In this document: in pieces, positions 25,663 to 34,396 of the stretch
Layout of the letters: each line of letters begins with the position of its first letter
How positions within the stretch are numbered: the first letter of the stretch is position 1
DNA from: CAYNHF01 sp964397045
GTDB taxonomy: Bacteria; Actinomycetota; Acidimicrobiia; Spongiisociales; UBA5794
Assembly: GCA_964397045.1 (NCBI GenBank)
Contig: CAYNHF010000034.1
Location: 158,185-222,184, forward strand
Length of the DNA stretch: 64,000 nucleotides
Reading direction: 5' to 3'
Program-made: the position numbers and the translations under genes
The notes under the pieces: generated by a model
The model's database searches: none
What the model saw: the letters and a program-made list of their open reading frames with translations, nothing else
Told to the model about the DNA's origin: nothing

Positions 25663-26765
25663 GCCTCGATCCCCTCCGCTTCGTCGTCCTCGCCACCCAG
25701 TTGGGCCAGATCCAGGAACTTGGCCACCATGGCGTCGCGCCGTGGCACGAACCCCGGCTTGGTCCCTTGCGGGACGAGCACACGCAAGCTCTTTGGCCGG
25801 ATCTCGAGGGTGAGCGGGCTGGTGAACTTCAGCGCCTCGCCGTCGACACCGGCCTCGATAGCTGTGTTGGATTCGACGCGAAGAGAACCGGTCTCCCAGT
25901 CCTGGACGTTGGGCAGGTCTGCAAGAGCCTGAAGGGCGAAATCCTCCGAGCCGGAGAGCGAGGTCACGGTGGTGACCCCGAGTCGTCCGGCGTCGAGGCG
26001 AAGACGCCGGCCGTAGTCCGGCGGGCCGGTGAACACGTATGGGTTATTGGAGATCAGAACCAGGGGCACCTGCTCATGGCGCTTGCCGTCCGGCGTCGCG
26101 AACCGAAGCGGAGGAAGGCTGTCCGGGTCCTCGGCGGCTTCCTTGACGACGGCAGAGATCGTCTCCGTCTTCGCCTCGCGATAGCCCTCCCGGTGAACCG
26201 CGATCGCGTATACCCCGAGGCTGACATTGTTGATGAAGACGTGCCCATTGGCCGTCGCGCTATCGACGGTGAGTAGGTCACCCTTGTCGACTGCGGCCAG
26301 GGCCGCCAGCGGATCGTCGCGGTCGAGCCCGAGATCGAGTGCGAAATGGTTGCGCGTACCGACGGGAATGCAGAAGAACGGAACATCCCGCTCCATTGCC
26401 ACCCCGGCAACCAGCGCCAGTGATCCGTCACCGCCGGCCATGCCGATCGCATCTGAGCCGGCGCTGATCGCATCATGGGCCAGCGTCGCGAGCTCGTCTC
26501 CGCGCTCGAGCATGATCACGCGTAGGCCCCGCTTGCGTGCCGCATCGGCCAGACCGATCTCGTCCGCTTTGCCGTCTCCGCTCCAGCGGTTGATGATGAG
26601 GGCCGGGCTCGTGACCCGGGCACGCCGCCTCCCGTACGTGGTTCGGTTCTTGACCAGGGACCGAACCCCTTGCCTCCAGAACCGGGTGCTGATCAGGATT
26701 CCGATCACCATGCCGGCCAGCAACCAGCGTAGGTTCCGTTTCTGCTGTGTCATATCTGCTGCCAT
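25659..26765 (-). CDS. Diacylglycerol kinase family lipid kinase
   Basis: A 368-residue protein of the DAGK/NAD-kinase-like fold. An N-terminal hydrophobic helix (LRWLLAGMVIGILISTRFW) may tether it to the membrane. The nucleotide-binding motif is GMAGGDGSLALVAG, then PVGTRNHFALDLGLD (the family GTxNxFA pattern), and the C-terminal beta domain includes VFTGPPDYGRRLRLDAGRLGV. It would phosphorylate diacylglycerol or a related lipid with ATP. The ATG at 26765 is used; ATG 26753 also possible. It is coupled to the PAP2 gene. Confidence 0.85.
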   Translation of the reverse strand: MAADMTQQKRNLRWLLAGMVIGILISTRFWRQGVRSLVKNRTTYGRRRARVTSPALIINRWSGDGKADEIGLADAARKRGLRVIMLERGDELATLAHDAISAGSDAIGMAGGDGSLALVAGVAMERDVPFFCIPVGTRNHFALDLGLDRDDPLAALAAVDKGDLLTVDSATANGHVFINNVSLGVYAIAVHREGYREAKTETISAVVKEAAEDPDSLPPLRFATPDGKRHEQVPLVLISNNPYVFTGPPDYGRRLRLDAGRLGVTTVTSLSGSEDFALQALADLPNVQDWETGSLRVESNTAIEAGVDGEALKFTSPLTLEIRPKSLRVLVPQGTKPGFVPRRDAMVAKFLDLAQLGGEDDEAEGIEA

Positions 26766-26849
26766 CAGGCGATGCTACCGCGTCGGTGCCGCCCGTCGTT
26801 CGACGCGGCAGAATGTGTCGGCAAGAGCGCGGACGCACCGCGGATTTGA

Positions 26850-28217
26850 TCAGGATGCCGTCGAGTCATCCGTTCCGGAGAGATTGAATGCCGGCGTTGG
26901 GCGTCTGCGGGGTATTGCGCCGAGAGCAACGATCCCGACCGCGTACAGGCCCAGGATCCACCCCAGCATCTCACCCTCCTCCGAGACCAGGCTGAGCGTG
27001 GTGGAGGCCGCGATCGCTGCCACCGAGGCACTGAGCCCCACAAGCAGCCTCAGCCATCCCACGTCGCCGGGGCGGAAGGCGTGCTCGAAGCGCCCGAAGA
27101 CGGCGACGACGCCCGCGAGGACGAGACCGAGGACCGCGACCCAGACGATCCGCGTGACCCACCACAACACCGTCAGGGGTTCGATGTCGAAGCCGACGCC
27201 GATTGCGTAACCGGCCAGAACTACGAGCGCGAGAGCGGTGACATGCCAGATGTAGACCGTCATCATCACGGTGTGGAGTGCCACCACGGCCGTCCACGGT
27301 CGCCGGCGCTGCATCCAGGCCTGCGCACCTGGTTCGAATAGGCGCAGCAGTCCGTATTGGAACACGCCGAGCGTCACCATCACGATGGTCGGCGGCAGCG
27401 TGTTGTTCTCCGGAGCCCCCGGGACCGCGACCATCGACACCGGGTAGGGGCCGAACACGGTGAGCCAGATGGTGATGCCGAGCCCGGCAGCCGCAATTCC
27501 GAGGGCGGCGATCCGACTGAGGGATCGTCGCCCGTCTGCCCAGCCGTAGCCGACCTGGTGAACCGCGAGCCAGACGAATAGGAAATTCGCCCACCCGATC
27601 CAAGCGGCGTCCACCGTGAACCGCACAACGTCGATCCCGATCGCGGCCACCACCAGCAGCGCGACCGACCACCAGCGGATTCTCTGCCAGGCTGCTGCCG
27701 TCAACGGAGTCGCCGCCACCACCAGGAGGTAGACCCCCAGGAACCAGAGCGGTACGACGGCGTTCCAGGCGCCGGAATGGATAATCCGATCGGAGACCCC
27801 CAACACCAGGGTCACCAGCGCTAGGACCGTGACGAAGGCAATGAAAGGTCCCACCGGTGTCATCAGCCGCTTCGCCCGGGTGGCGATCCACCGCTCCAAC
27901 GCAACACCATTCGTATCGGCCCGATGCGACGATTTGTAGTTGGAATAGCCGCCGACCAGGAAGAAGACCGGAATCACCTGAACGATCCAGGTCAGCCAGT
28001 GGGTGTCTGCCGACAGGCTGAGGATGTTCGTGAACCGCAAGACGTCGCTCTCGGTGATCCAGACAGCCGCACCGATCCAGTGCCCGAGCACCACCAGGAT
28101 GATCGAGATGGCCCGGTACAGGTCCACCGCACGATTCCGGCCGGCAGGGGTGGCCGCGACGAGATCCTCGATCCGGTTCACCGATGCATTGTCCCAGCCG
28201 ACCTTCGTCCGCACCAT
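26850..28217 (-). CDS. Acyltransferase 3 family membrane protein
   Basis: A membrane O-acyltransferase of the OafA/YrhL type with about ten helices. RAVDLYRAISIILVVLGHW is the typical opening with the catalytic-type His in the GHW motif, and FFLVGGYSNYKS the next conserved loop (equivalent to FFVLSGF). The members transfer acetyl or longer acyl groups onto sugars of envelope polymers. The ATG at 28217 is used; GTG 28181, 6 bases after GACAAT, would remove 12 residues and may be the true leaderless start. It is divergent from the PlsC-like gene at 28309. Confidence 0.83.
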   Translation of the reverse strand: MVRTKVGWDNASVNRIEDLVAATPAGRNRAVDLYRAISIILVVLGHWIGAAVWITESDVLRFTNILSLSADTHWLTWIVQVIPVFFLVGGYSNYKSSHRADTNGVALERWIATRAKRLMTPVGPFIAFVTVLALVTLVLGVSDRIIHSGAWNAVVPLWFLGVYLLVVAATPLTAAAWQRIRWWSVALLVVAAIGIDVVRFTVDAAWIGWANFLFVWLAVHQVGYGWADGRRSLSRIAALGIAAAGLGITIWLTVFGPYPVSMVAVPGAPENNTLPPTIVMVTLGVFQYGLLRLFEPGAQAWMQRRRPWTAVVALHTVMMTVYIWHVTALALVVLAGYAIGVGFDIEPLTVLWWVTRIVWVAVLGLVLAGVVAVFGRFEHAFRPGDVGWLRLLVGLSASVAAIAASTTLSLVSEEGEMLGWILGLYAVGIVALGAIPRRRPTPAFNLSGTDDSTAS

Positions 28218-28308
28218 CCTTAGGCTCGACACCTCGGCCGCTTATCCCGGGCAAGGCCTCTGGTGGGAAACCGGGAGGAGCGGTGCCGCTCACCTAGCCT
28301 GTCGGCTC

Positions 28309-29634
28309 ATGCCCGGCTTCCGTTCCTTGCTCGCCCGTCTGCTCGCCCGACTCGTCACCAGCGGCTTCTTCCGGGGTTTCGAGATCACAGGCGACCCCGA
28401 CCACGATGGTCCACGCCTCATCGTTGCGAATCACTTCAACGGATTCGTTGATGCCGTGGTGCTGGTGCGCGCCCTGGGTGGCTTGCCCCACTTCATTGCG
28501 AAATCGACCCTGTTCGACCGCCTACCGCTTCGCCTCCTTCTCCGGTTCCTCGGAGTGATCCCGGTGTATCGCAGCGTCGATCACGCGGACTTGTCGGAGA
28601 ATCGATCGTCCTTCGAGGAGGTCAGGGCCGCGCTGGCAAGGGGCCAGACCGTGCTCATCTTTCCTGAAGGCACCGTCACCGATTCTCAGGAGCTCCAGCG
28701 AATTCGCACCGGCGCAGCGCGCATCGTGCTCGGAGCCATGGCAGAGGGGGTGGAGGACATCGCGATCATTCCAATGGGAATCACCTATGAAGACAAGGTG
28801 GCAGCCCGCTCCCGCGTGCTGGTTGAGGTCGGGTCCCTGATCGACGCCGATGCCGACCTCGTGCCACCGGCGGACGGCGGCGAGGTCACCGACGCCAATC
28901 ATCGGCTGGTGCGGGCTACGACGAATCTCATTCGTGACCGGCTGGCGGCGGTCTCTCCCGTATACGGCAGCCTGGTGCGCGAGCGCGTCATGATGACTGC
29001 CGCGGAGGTACACGTTCGCGAACAGGCCGATCACGTCTTCTCAGAGCCAAGGCTCTCCGAGATCCGCGCGGTCTCGCAGCGGCTGGCCAACCTTCCCGAG
29101 GCGGAGTCGGACCCCGCGATCGACGCAACCGGCCGATACGAACTGGCCCTCTCAGCCGTCGCGCTCCGTGACGACCAGATCAGCCCACCGCCCCGGCTGT
29201 CTGATCTCGCCAGAATCGTCCTGCGCAAGGTCATCATCGTGCTCCTCATCCTTCCCCTGGCGCTGGTTGGGTTGCTCGCCAACTTGATTCCGACTCTGAT
29301 CGTGTTCGGTGTCGGAGCCGTAATCCGAGAGCCCGTGACGAAGGGGACCGCTCGGGTCCTGACGGCACTTGTGGTGTTCCCGCTGGCATGGACCCTGCAG
29401 ATCATCCTGGTGGGCCCGGAACGGATGTGGCTGACGCTGGGCGTAATGGTGGTGGGAGGTGTCCTGCTGGTGGTGGCGGTTCGACAGGTGCTGGAGCTCG
29501 TGGAGGCCACCATCACCTACTCATCGGTACGGAATCGCCGGTACCTACTCGACGACCTCGCCAGGATCCGGTCGCAGGCAGATGCCGCCATTGTGCAGGC
29601 GCTGGGATCTGCCGGCACCGAACCCAACGGCTGA
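28309..29634 (+). CDS. Lysophospholipid/glycerol-phosphate acyltransferase (PlsC-like)
   Basis: A 441-residue acyltransferase. The catalytic block is NHFNGFVDAVVLVRAL, i.e. the NHxN...D form with five residues between His and Asp, a variant I associate with glycerol-3-phosphate acyltransferase-like proteins of bacteria and eukaryotes. The substrate loop is VLIFPEGTVTDSQELQRIRTGAAR. A C-terminal pair of membrane helices (VIIVLLILPLALVGLLANLIP and following) anchors it. It acylates a glycerophospholipid precursor. The ATG is 8 bases after TAGCCT (28295-28300), a leaderless-type start. The long open frame upstream is not coding. Confidence 0.83.
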   Translation: MPGFRSLLARLLARLVTSGFFRGFEITGDPDHDGPRLIVANHFNGFVDAVVLVRALGGLPHFIAKSTLFDRLPLRLLLRFLGVIPVYRSVDHADLSENRSSFEEVRAALARGQTVLIFPEGTVTDSQELQRIRTGAARIVLGAMAEGVEDIAIIPMGITYEDKVAARSRVLVEVGSLIDADADLVPPADGGEVTDANHRLVRATTNLIRDRLAAVSPVYGSLVRERVMMTAAEVHVREQADHVFSEPRLSEIRAVSQRLANLPEAESDPAIDATGRYELALSAVALRDDQISPPPRLSDLARIVLRKVIIVLLILPLALVGLLANLIPTLIVFGVGAVIREPVTKGTARVLTALVVFPLAWTLQIILVGPERMWLTLGVMVVGGVLLVVAVRQVLELVEATITYSSVRNRRYLLDDLARIRSQADAAIVQALGSAGTEPNG

Positions 29635-29661
29635 AACTGAAACCGAACCGCCAGCCTGCCC

Positions 29662-30582
29662 TCAGTCAGATCGGCGGCTCGAGATCCTGACCTTGCCGCA
29701 GATGGTGCAGATGTGGCGCGAGGCGAACCCTGCAGACACCCGATGATCCCAGGTGTGTTTGTGCGTGCGACCCTGACGCATCTTCTTGGTGACTGGCACG
29801 CGGTCCAGACCGAACAGATCGAATTGACGTGCTTGGTCGATGGTGGCCAGCCAGGCCTGGCGTCTGCGAGACAGGATGCGACCGGCAGACGCAGGACGTA
29901 GATCTGGCGGTATGTCGGCGGTGGGCGCAACCGGCCGCTCCGACTTGGGCGCCTGAGCGGGAATCGCGTGTTCCGGTGCCTGTCCAGCGGCCGGCTTCGA
30001 GTCGGTGCGCCGGATTCGGATCTTGCGCTTCGGCTTGCTCTCTTCCTGGGGCGCGACTGAGGCTTCCTGTGCCGCCTCGGCGTCGGGCCTGCTCCGACGC
30101 AGCCCCACCCTCCGTTGCGACTCCTCCCCAGCGTCAGAAGGTGTTGCAGCCTCTGGTGCCGCCGCCTCAGGCTTGTTGCGACTGGTCCTTGCCTTCCGCT
30201 TCGGCTCCTCTGCGGCGAACATCGGTGCCGGCGAATCCTCGGCAGAGGACGCCACCTTCTGGCTGCGGATTCGCCACCGCTTCGGTGGGGGGAGCGGCGC
30301 CAGCGCGGAGATCAGCAGATTGCCTTCGAATGAACTCAGATCGTCCGGAACGAAGATGAGCAGGTCACCCTCGGCGAGGAACTCGAATCTGCCGTCTCCG
30401 GTCGACGTAATCGAAACCCCGGATGCCGGCCATGCGCCCAACTCGCTCCTGCCACTGCGAAGGGTGACTCGCGACTCCGTAACGCGTAGCGCGACGGTCA
30501 GACCTTCGGCGTCCTCCTGCAGGAGAAGGAGACCGGCGAAGGTGGCTACATCGGGTTCGGTAGCGTCGGCTGTCTTCGACAT
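29662..30582 (-). CDS. Hypothetical protein with disordered middle and C-terminal Cys/His zinc-binding-like motif
   Basis: The N-terminal 95 residues form a beta-rich module (LTVALRVTESRVTLRSGRSELGAW, then LAEGDLLIFVPDD), perhaps PH-like. Residues about 100-240 are rich in Lys, Arg, Glu, Pro and Ala (KPKRKIRIRRTDSKP) and probably disordered. The end has HKHTWDHRVSAGFASRHICTICGKVRI, with paired Cys and several His that could hold zinc. Function unknown; I do not recognise the family. The ATG at 30582 is used; GTG 30591 is nearby. Confidence 0.65.
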   Translation of the reverse strand: MSKTADATEPDVATFAGLLLLQEDAEGLTVALRVTESRVTLRSGRSELGAWPASGVSITSTGDGRFEFLAEGDLLIFVPDDLSSFEGNLLISALAPLPPPKRWRIRSQKVASSAEDSPAPMFAAEEPKRKARTSRNKPEAAAPEAATPSDAGEESQRRVGLRRSRPDAEAAQEASVAPQEESKPKRKIRIRRTDSKPAAGQAPEHAIPAQAPKSERPVAPTADIPPDLRPASAGRILSRRRQAWLATIDQARQFDLFGLDRVPVTKKMRQGRTHKHTWDHRVSAGFASRHICTICGKVRISSRRSD

Positions 30583-30679
30583 CACAGTCACTCTGTGTAG
30601 GAGAGTACTACCTACGGTGGTCGGAGACCAGAGGTCTCACTGTCGAACCTACCGGGCATCTGCCCTGCAGCAGTGGCTT

Positions 30680-30946
30680 TCAGCGATCCGAGAGCTTTCG
30701 TCTGCCCCTCACGATCCGTTGCCCATTTCGCCTGGAGAGCAGCTGCTGTCTGACAGAGCAAACTCGGAGACGGGCACCACAAGGGCCGCGGCGCTCGATC
30801 TCGCCAATCAGCATCTCGATGAACAGGCCGCTGCCGGGCACGATCGCCGGCTGCACGACCTTCGTGTTCACCCACTCGGTGGTGATGCTTCGACGCGGGC
30901 AGCTGCCGATTGCCTGCAGCGACGCGGGAAGATCCAGAGTCGTCAT
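30680..30946 (-). CDS. Possible truncated gene (88 aa)
   Basis: The first 55 residues (MTTLDLPASLQAIGSCP, then SITTEWVNTKVV and SGLFIEMLIGEIERRG) look like ordinary coding sequence. The last 30 (RLRVCSVRQQLLSRRNG and on) are Arg-rich and unlike a natural C-terminus. This suggests a truncated or frameshifted gene whose true end has been lost. There is no strong SD. It lies just downstream of the formylglycine-generating enzyme gene. No family recognised. Confidence 0.35.
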   Translation of the reverse strand: MTTLDLPASLQAIGSCPRRSITTEWVNTKVVQPAIVPGSGLFIEMLIGEIERRGPCGARLRVCSVRQQLLSRRNGQRIVRGRRKLSDR

Positions 30947-30990
30947 GAGACCACCGTGACGATCCCGGGAGGCGCCAGACAAGCGGCCGC

Positions 30991-31926
30991 TCAGCCTGGA
31001 GCGGGCCTCACTCGATCGATGGTCCGGAACCCGAGGTGGCTCATACCGGTGTCGATCATCTGCGGTTGGCGCGCGGCAGGGCGGTAGCGAAAGCAGTACT
31101 GCGGGGTACAGAGATGGGAACCACCCTTCACGACCTTGCGCGGAATCGGGGTCTCCGGCTGCATCGGATCGAGGCTTGCTTCGGGCGTGGGGCGTCGCGG
31201 GTCGGCTGGGGCACAGCACGATGGTTCCTCTGCCGGCCGCACCCGTGTGTACCAGTCTTCCGTCCATTCCCACACATTCCCTGTCATGTCGAACAAGCCG
31301 TATTCATTCGGCGGGTATGAACCCACCGGTGCCGTTCGAGTCCAGCCGTCGACTTTCGTGTTCTCGTACGGGAATGCTCCCTGCCACGTGTTGGCGAGCG
31401 GCTCCGTCTCCTGCGAATCATGGTCGCCCCAGACGAACTCGGCACCATCGAGACCACCACGGGCGGCATACTCCCACTCAGCCTCGGTGGGCAGCTGACG
31501 ACCGGCCCATTTGCAGTAGGCAACGGCGTCGACGTAGGAGACGTGGACCACGGGGTGATCCCCGAGGCCATCGAGATCGCCGTCTGGTCCCGTCGGATGC
31601 CGCCACTGCGCCCCGGGGGTCCACGCCCACCAGTTCGAATAGTCGCGGAGGTTCACCGGTCCGTCCGTCATGGTGAAGACCATCGAACCGGGCACGAGGT
31701 TCTCAGCAGGTGCTCCGGGGTACAGCTGGGGATCGGGCGGCTGTTCGGCAACGGTGAGGTAGCCCGTGCTCGCAACGAAGTCCGCAAAGACCGAGTTCGT
31801 CACCGCATGGGTGTCCACCCAGAAGCCATCGACCGCGATTCGCCTCACGGGACCTTCGTCCGGGTAGTGCCTGTCGGACCCCATGGCGAATTCGCCACCC
31901 GCGATCCAGACCATTCCTCGGTTCAT
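30991..31926 (-). CDS. Formylglycine-generating enzyme (sulfatase-modifying factor)
   Basis: A 311-residue SUMF1/FGE-type enzyme that oxidises the active-site Cys of sulfatases to formylglycine using copper and O2. MVWIAGGEFAMGSDRHYPDEGPVR is the typical start, RQLPTEAEWEYAARGGLDG the middle and NVWEWTEDWY the late motif. The two active-site Cys of the family are present in GGSHLCTPQYCFRYRPAAR (about Cys273 and Cys278), so it should be active. The ATG lies 4 bases after the stop of the sulfatase gene, its obvious client. Confidence 0.92.
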   Translation of the reverse strand: MNRGMVWIAGGEFAMGSDRHYPDEGPVRRIAVDGFWVDTHAVTNSVFADFVASTGYLTVAEQPPDPQLYPGAPAENLVPGSMVFTMTDGPVNLRDYSNWWAWTPGAQWRHPTGPDGDLDGLGDHPVVHVSYVDAVAYCKWAGRQLPTEAEWEYAARGGLDGAEFVWGDHDSQETEPLANTWQGAFPYENTKVDGWTRTAPVGSYPPNEYGLFDMTGNVWEWTEDWYTRVRPAEEPSCCAPADPRRPTPEASLDPMQPETPIPRKVVKGGSHLCTPQYCFRYRPAARQPQMIDTGMSHLGFRTIDRVRPAPG

Positions 31927-31930
31927 GGGA

Positions 31931-33406
31931 TCAGTGCAGCCCGCCCCCGGCTGCGTCCTCCATGCGTTCGAGGACCGTGTCCAGGTTGAAGGCAGCAGGC
32001 TTCTGGCGTGGCGGAAATTCGATGAACGATTGAATTTGCTCCGCGGCGAGCGCCTGCATCGGGTAGATAACGAATACGTGCTCGAGGTACCAGTCCCAAT
32101 ACGAATTGGCGTTCTCGTCTGCTCGCTCGAAGGGATCACGGCGCAAGTTGAAGATCTTGGGCATCCGAAGGGGAACAAACGGCTCGGCCCACAGCTGCAT
32201 GGTCTTGGCGCGCTGTTCGTAGAAGACGGCCTTCCAGTCCCCGTAGCGGATCCCCGTCACCAATCCGTCATCGTTCGTGTAGAAGAACCAATCGCGGGGT
32301 GAATCTTCCGTCTCGCCCGTGAAGTAGGGCAGACAGTTGTACCCGTCGATGTGCACTTTGAAGTGATTATCTCCAGCTTGATGGCCGACCCTGAGCTCCT
32401 CCACGATGTTCGGAGCACCCGCTGCGGTCAGCAGGGTCGGGAGCCATTCCTGATGAGTGACGATGCCATTGAGCACCTTGCCTGCGGGGAACTTGCCGGG
32501 CCAGCGGGCGAAACACGGCACGCGGTACGCGCCTTCCCAGTTGGAGTTCTTCTCGCTCCGCCACGGTGTGATCGCTGCGTCCGGCCAGGTGTTGAAATGC
32601 GGGCCGTTGTCGGTGGAATACATGACGATGGTGTTGTCGGTGATCCCCAGCTCATCGAGCAGGTCGAGGAGTTGTCCGACGTGTCGGTCGTGCTCGACCA
32701 TCGCATCGTTGTAGAAGCCCTGACCCGAGATCCCCTTCGTCTCGTCCTTGATGCGCGTCCACAGGTGCATGCGGGTTGCATTCCACCAGACGAAGAACGG
32801 CTCATCCGCTTCATGTGCGTCCCTGATGAACCGCTCGGCGCGATCGGTCGCATCGTCGTCGATTGTCTCCATCCGCTCCATCGTCAAGGGACCGGTGTCC
32901 TCGATACGCCCGTCTGCGTACGAGTGGATGACGCCGCGGGGACCAAAGCGTTCGAGGAAGGCAGGGTCCTTCGGGTAGTCCTCGTGCTCTGGCTCATCTT
33001 CAGCGTTCAGGTGGTACAGGTTGCCGTAGAACTCGTCGAAACCGTGGTTCGTCGGCAGGTACTCGTCCTTATCCCCGAGGTGGTTCTTTCCGAATTGGCC
33101 GGTGCGGTAGCCGAGCGGCTTGAGCAATTCGGCGATCGTCGGATCCTCAGACTGGAGACCGATGTCGGCGCCGGGCAAGCCGACCTTGGTGAGACCCGTT
33201 CGCATCGGGTTCTGGCCGGTGATGAATGCAGCGCGGCCCGCAGTGCAGCTCTGCTGGGCGTAGTAGTCGGTGAAGTCGATGCCCTCACGAGCCACGCGGT
33301 CGATATTCGGGGTTTCGTACCCCATGGCACGTCGGTTGTTGTGGCTGATGTTGTACCAGCCGATGTCATCACCCCAGAGGATGAGGATGTTCGGTTGGCT
33401 GGACAT
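31931..33406 (-). CDS. Type I sulfatase (arylsulfatase family)
   Basis: A 491-residue sulfatase. The metal/phosphate-like site begins with LILWGDDIGWYN, and the modified Cys is C54 in QQSCTAGRAAF, matching the CxAxR consensus that the neighbouring FGE converts to formylglycine. Other landmarks are GYRTGQFGKNHLGD and DNGPHFNTWPD. No signal peptide is seen, so it is probably cytoplasmic or exported by another route. It would hydrolyse an aryl or alkyl sulfate ester. Its promoter lies in the 194-base spacer to the methyltransferase gene (TAAGGT at about 33438). Confidence 0.92.
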   Translation of the reverse strand: MSSQPNILILWGDDIGWYNISHNNRRAMGYETPNIDRVAREGIDFTDYYAQQSCTAGRAAFITGQNPMRTGLTKVGLPGADIGLQSEDPTIAELLKPLGYRTGQFGKNHLGDKDEYLPTNHGFDEFYGNLYHLNAEDEPEHEDYPKDPAFLERFGPRGVIHSYADGRIEDTGPLTMERMETIDDDATDRAERFIRDAHEADEPFFVWWNATRMHLWTRIKDETKGISGQGFYNDAMVEHDRHVGQLLDLLDELGITDNTIVMYSTDNGPHFNTWPDAAITPWRSEKNSNWEGAYRVPCFARWPGKFPAGKVLNGIVTHQEWLPTLLTAAGAPNIVEELRVGHQAGDNHFKVHIDGYNCLPYFTGETEDSPRDWFFYTNDDGLVTGIRYGDWKAVFYEQRAKTMQLWAEPFVPLRMPKIFNLRRDPFERADENANSYWDWYLEHVFVIYPMQALAAEQIQSFIEFPPRQKPAAFNLDTVLERMEDAAGGGLH

Positions 33407-33492
33407 GTCGACCCCCGCGCTTTGAGATCGGTGCACCTTAGCCCCGTGTGATCCCGCAATCTCGCTCGGTCGCCGCTGCCGATATGGAATCA

Positions 33493-33522
33493 GCCGCCGA
33501 GTGCAGGTGCCGCCGAGTGCAG
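33493..33522. repeat. Short direct repeat GCCGCCGAGTGCAG
   Basis: A 14-base unit occurs twice, spaced by GT, in the spacer between the selenocysteine-methyltransferase gene and the sulfatase gene. No function is apparent. Confidence 0.6.
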
Positions 33523-33600
33523 AGAGCCGCGTGGGGAGAAGTACTCATTGGTGGGTCGTTCGGCAGCCGCTTCAGCAGAAATCGAAGGGCCACTCCGATA

Positions 33601-34245
33601 TCACCCGCGCACGAGCACGATCGTGCGCCAGACCAGATCGTGATCGTCACTGACCACCGCGAACCCGGAGTCCTCGAGGCTCGCCAGCAACCCGTCGGTC
33701 GGGTGGATGAACGCTCGGAACGATCGGCCCCGCAGTTGCTCGAAGCGGTTGCCAAAGAACAGAAACGCCCGGTGGATCCAGGAAGAGCGCGGAATCGTGA
33801 ACCCGATGACCCGGCGCGCTCTGCCTGCGGCGGCATCGATCATCTTCTCCCAGTCCGGGTAGCAGCAGACGACGCGATGTAGTAGCACGATGTCGGACTC
33901 GGGAAGCGCCGTCGCATCGTCCACCAGGTCGCCTACCTGGAACCGGCTGCGGTCGCTCACACCGACCTCTGAGGCCAGCCGCTCTGCCTGAGGTCGCCAC
34001 ACATCGGTGAGGTCCACGTTGACCGCTGAGGCAGCCCCTCGCTGTATCAGTTCGACCTGCAGCGCCCCAACGCCGCCGCCGATCTCGAGGACTGTGGCGC
34101 CTTCGAGACCGAGCGCGGTCACGCGGTCGGCGAGTACCAATTCGGACCCGCCGAGACCCGATTTCAGATAGTTCGTCGCATCGCGGGACGATTCCTTGAC
34201 GGTGAAGACCTCACCGTATTCATCCGCGTAGCATCAGTTGGGCAT
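33601..34245 (-). CDS. SAM-dependent methyltransferase, putative selenoprotein (Sec at codon 4)
   Basis: A class I methyltransferase of 214 residues if the UGA at 34234-34236 is read as Sec. The protein then starts M-P-N-U-C-Y, followed by ADEYGEVFTVKESSRDATN, YLKSGLGGSELVLADRV and SAM motif I VLEIGGGVGALQVEL; the RVVCCYPDWEK motif follows. From memory, relatives start with a Cys-Cys pair followed by a ...EVF/FF...RRYRRKGL stretch, so Sec takes the place of the first Cys. There is no ATG, GTG or TTG between the UGA and a TTG at 34140, which would delete the conserved N-terminus. The ATG is 7 bases after TACGAT (34253-34258). A SECIS-like hairpin follows the UGA (34199-34217). Substrate unknown. 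Confidence 0.75.
34199..34217 (-). promoter_or_regulatory. Bacterial SECIS-like element
   Basis: Starting 17 bases after the in-frame UGA, ACGGUGA pairs perfectly with UCACCGU around the loop GGUCU. The loop G lies 24 bases after the UGA, inside the range described for bacterial SECIS elements (about 16-37). The apical sequence AGGUCU is the same as in the E. coli fdhF SECIS, where loop G and U bind SelB. Confidence 0.72.
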
Positions 34246-34252
34246 GGGCGGG

Positions 34253-34258
34253 ATCGTA
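34253..34258 (-). promoter_or_regulatory. -10 box TACGAT of the selenoprotein gene
   Basis: TACGAT on the minus strand ends 7 bases before the ATG at 34245, the same spacing as at other leaderless-type starts in the window. It marks the ATG upstream of the UGA as the real start. Confidence 0.5.
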
Positions 34259-34396
34259 ACTCGACACGCTCCGACGCGAAACCAGGCGGAGGTGCTGTCG
34301 ACCGACCTCACCGAACCGTCGACGTTCTCACCTGCTCTCGCCGTCCCGTCAAAGGGTCGGGGTGGGCCGAGGTCGTACCTTGAGGTTCAGCGACTT

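Noticed and set aside
34140..34245. Methyltransferase start at TTG 34140 with the UGA as an ordinary stop of a 3-codon frame
   Set aside because: It would drop the 35-codon conserved-looking N-terminal module and leave the promoter box and SECIS-like hairpin unexplained.
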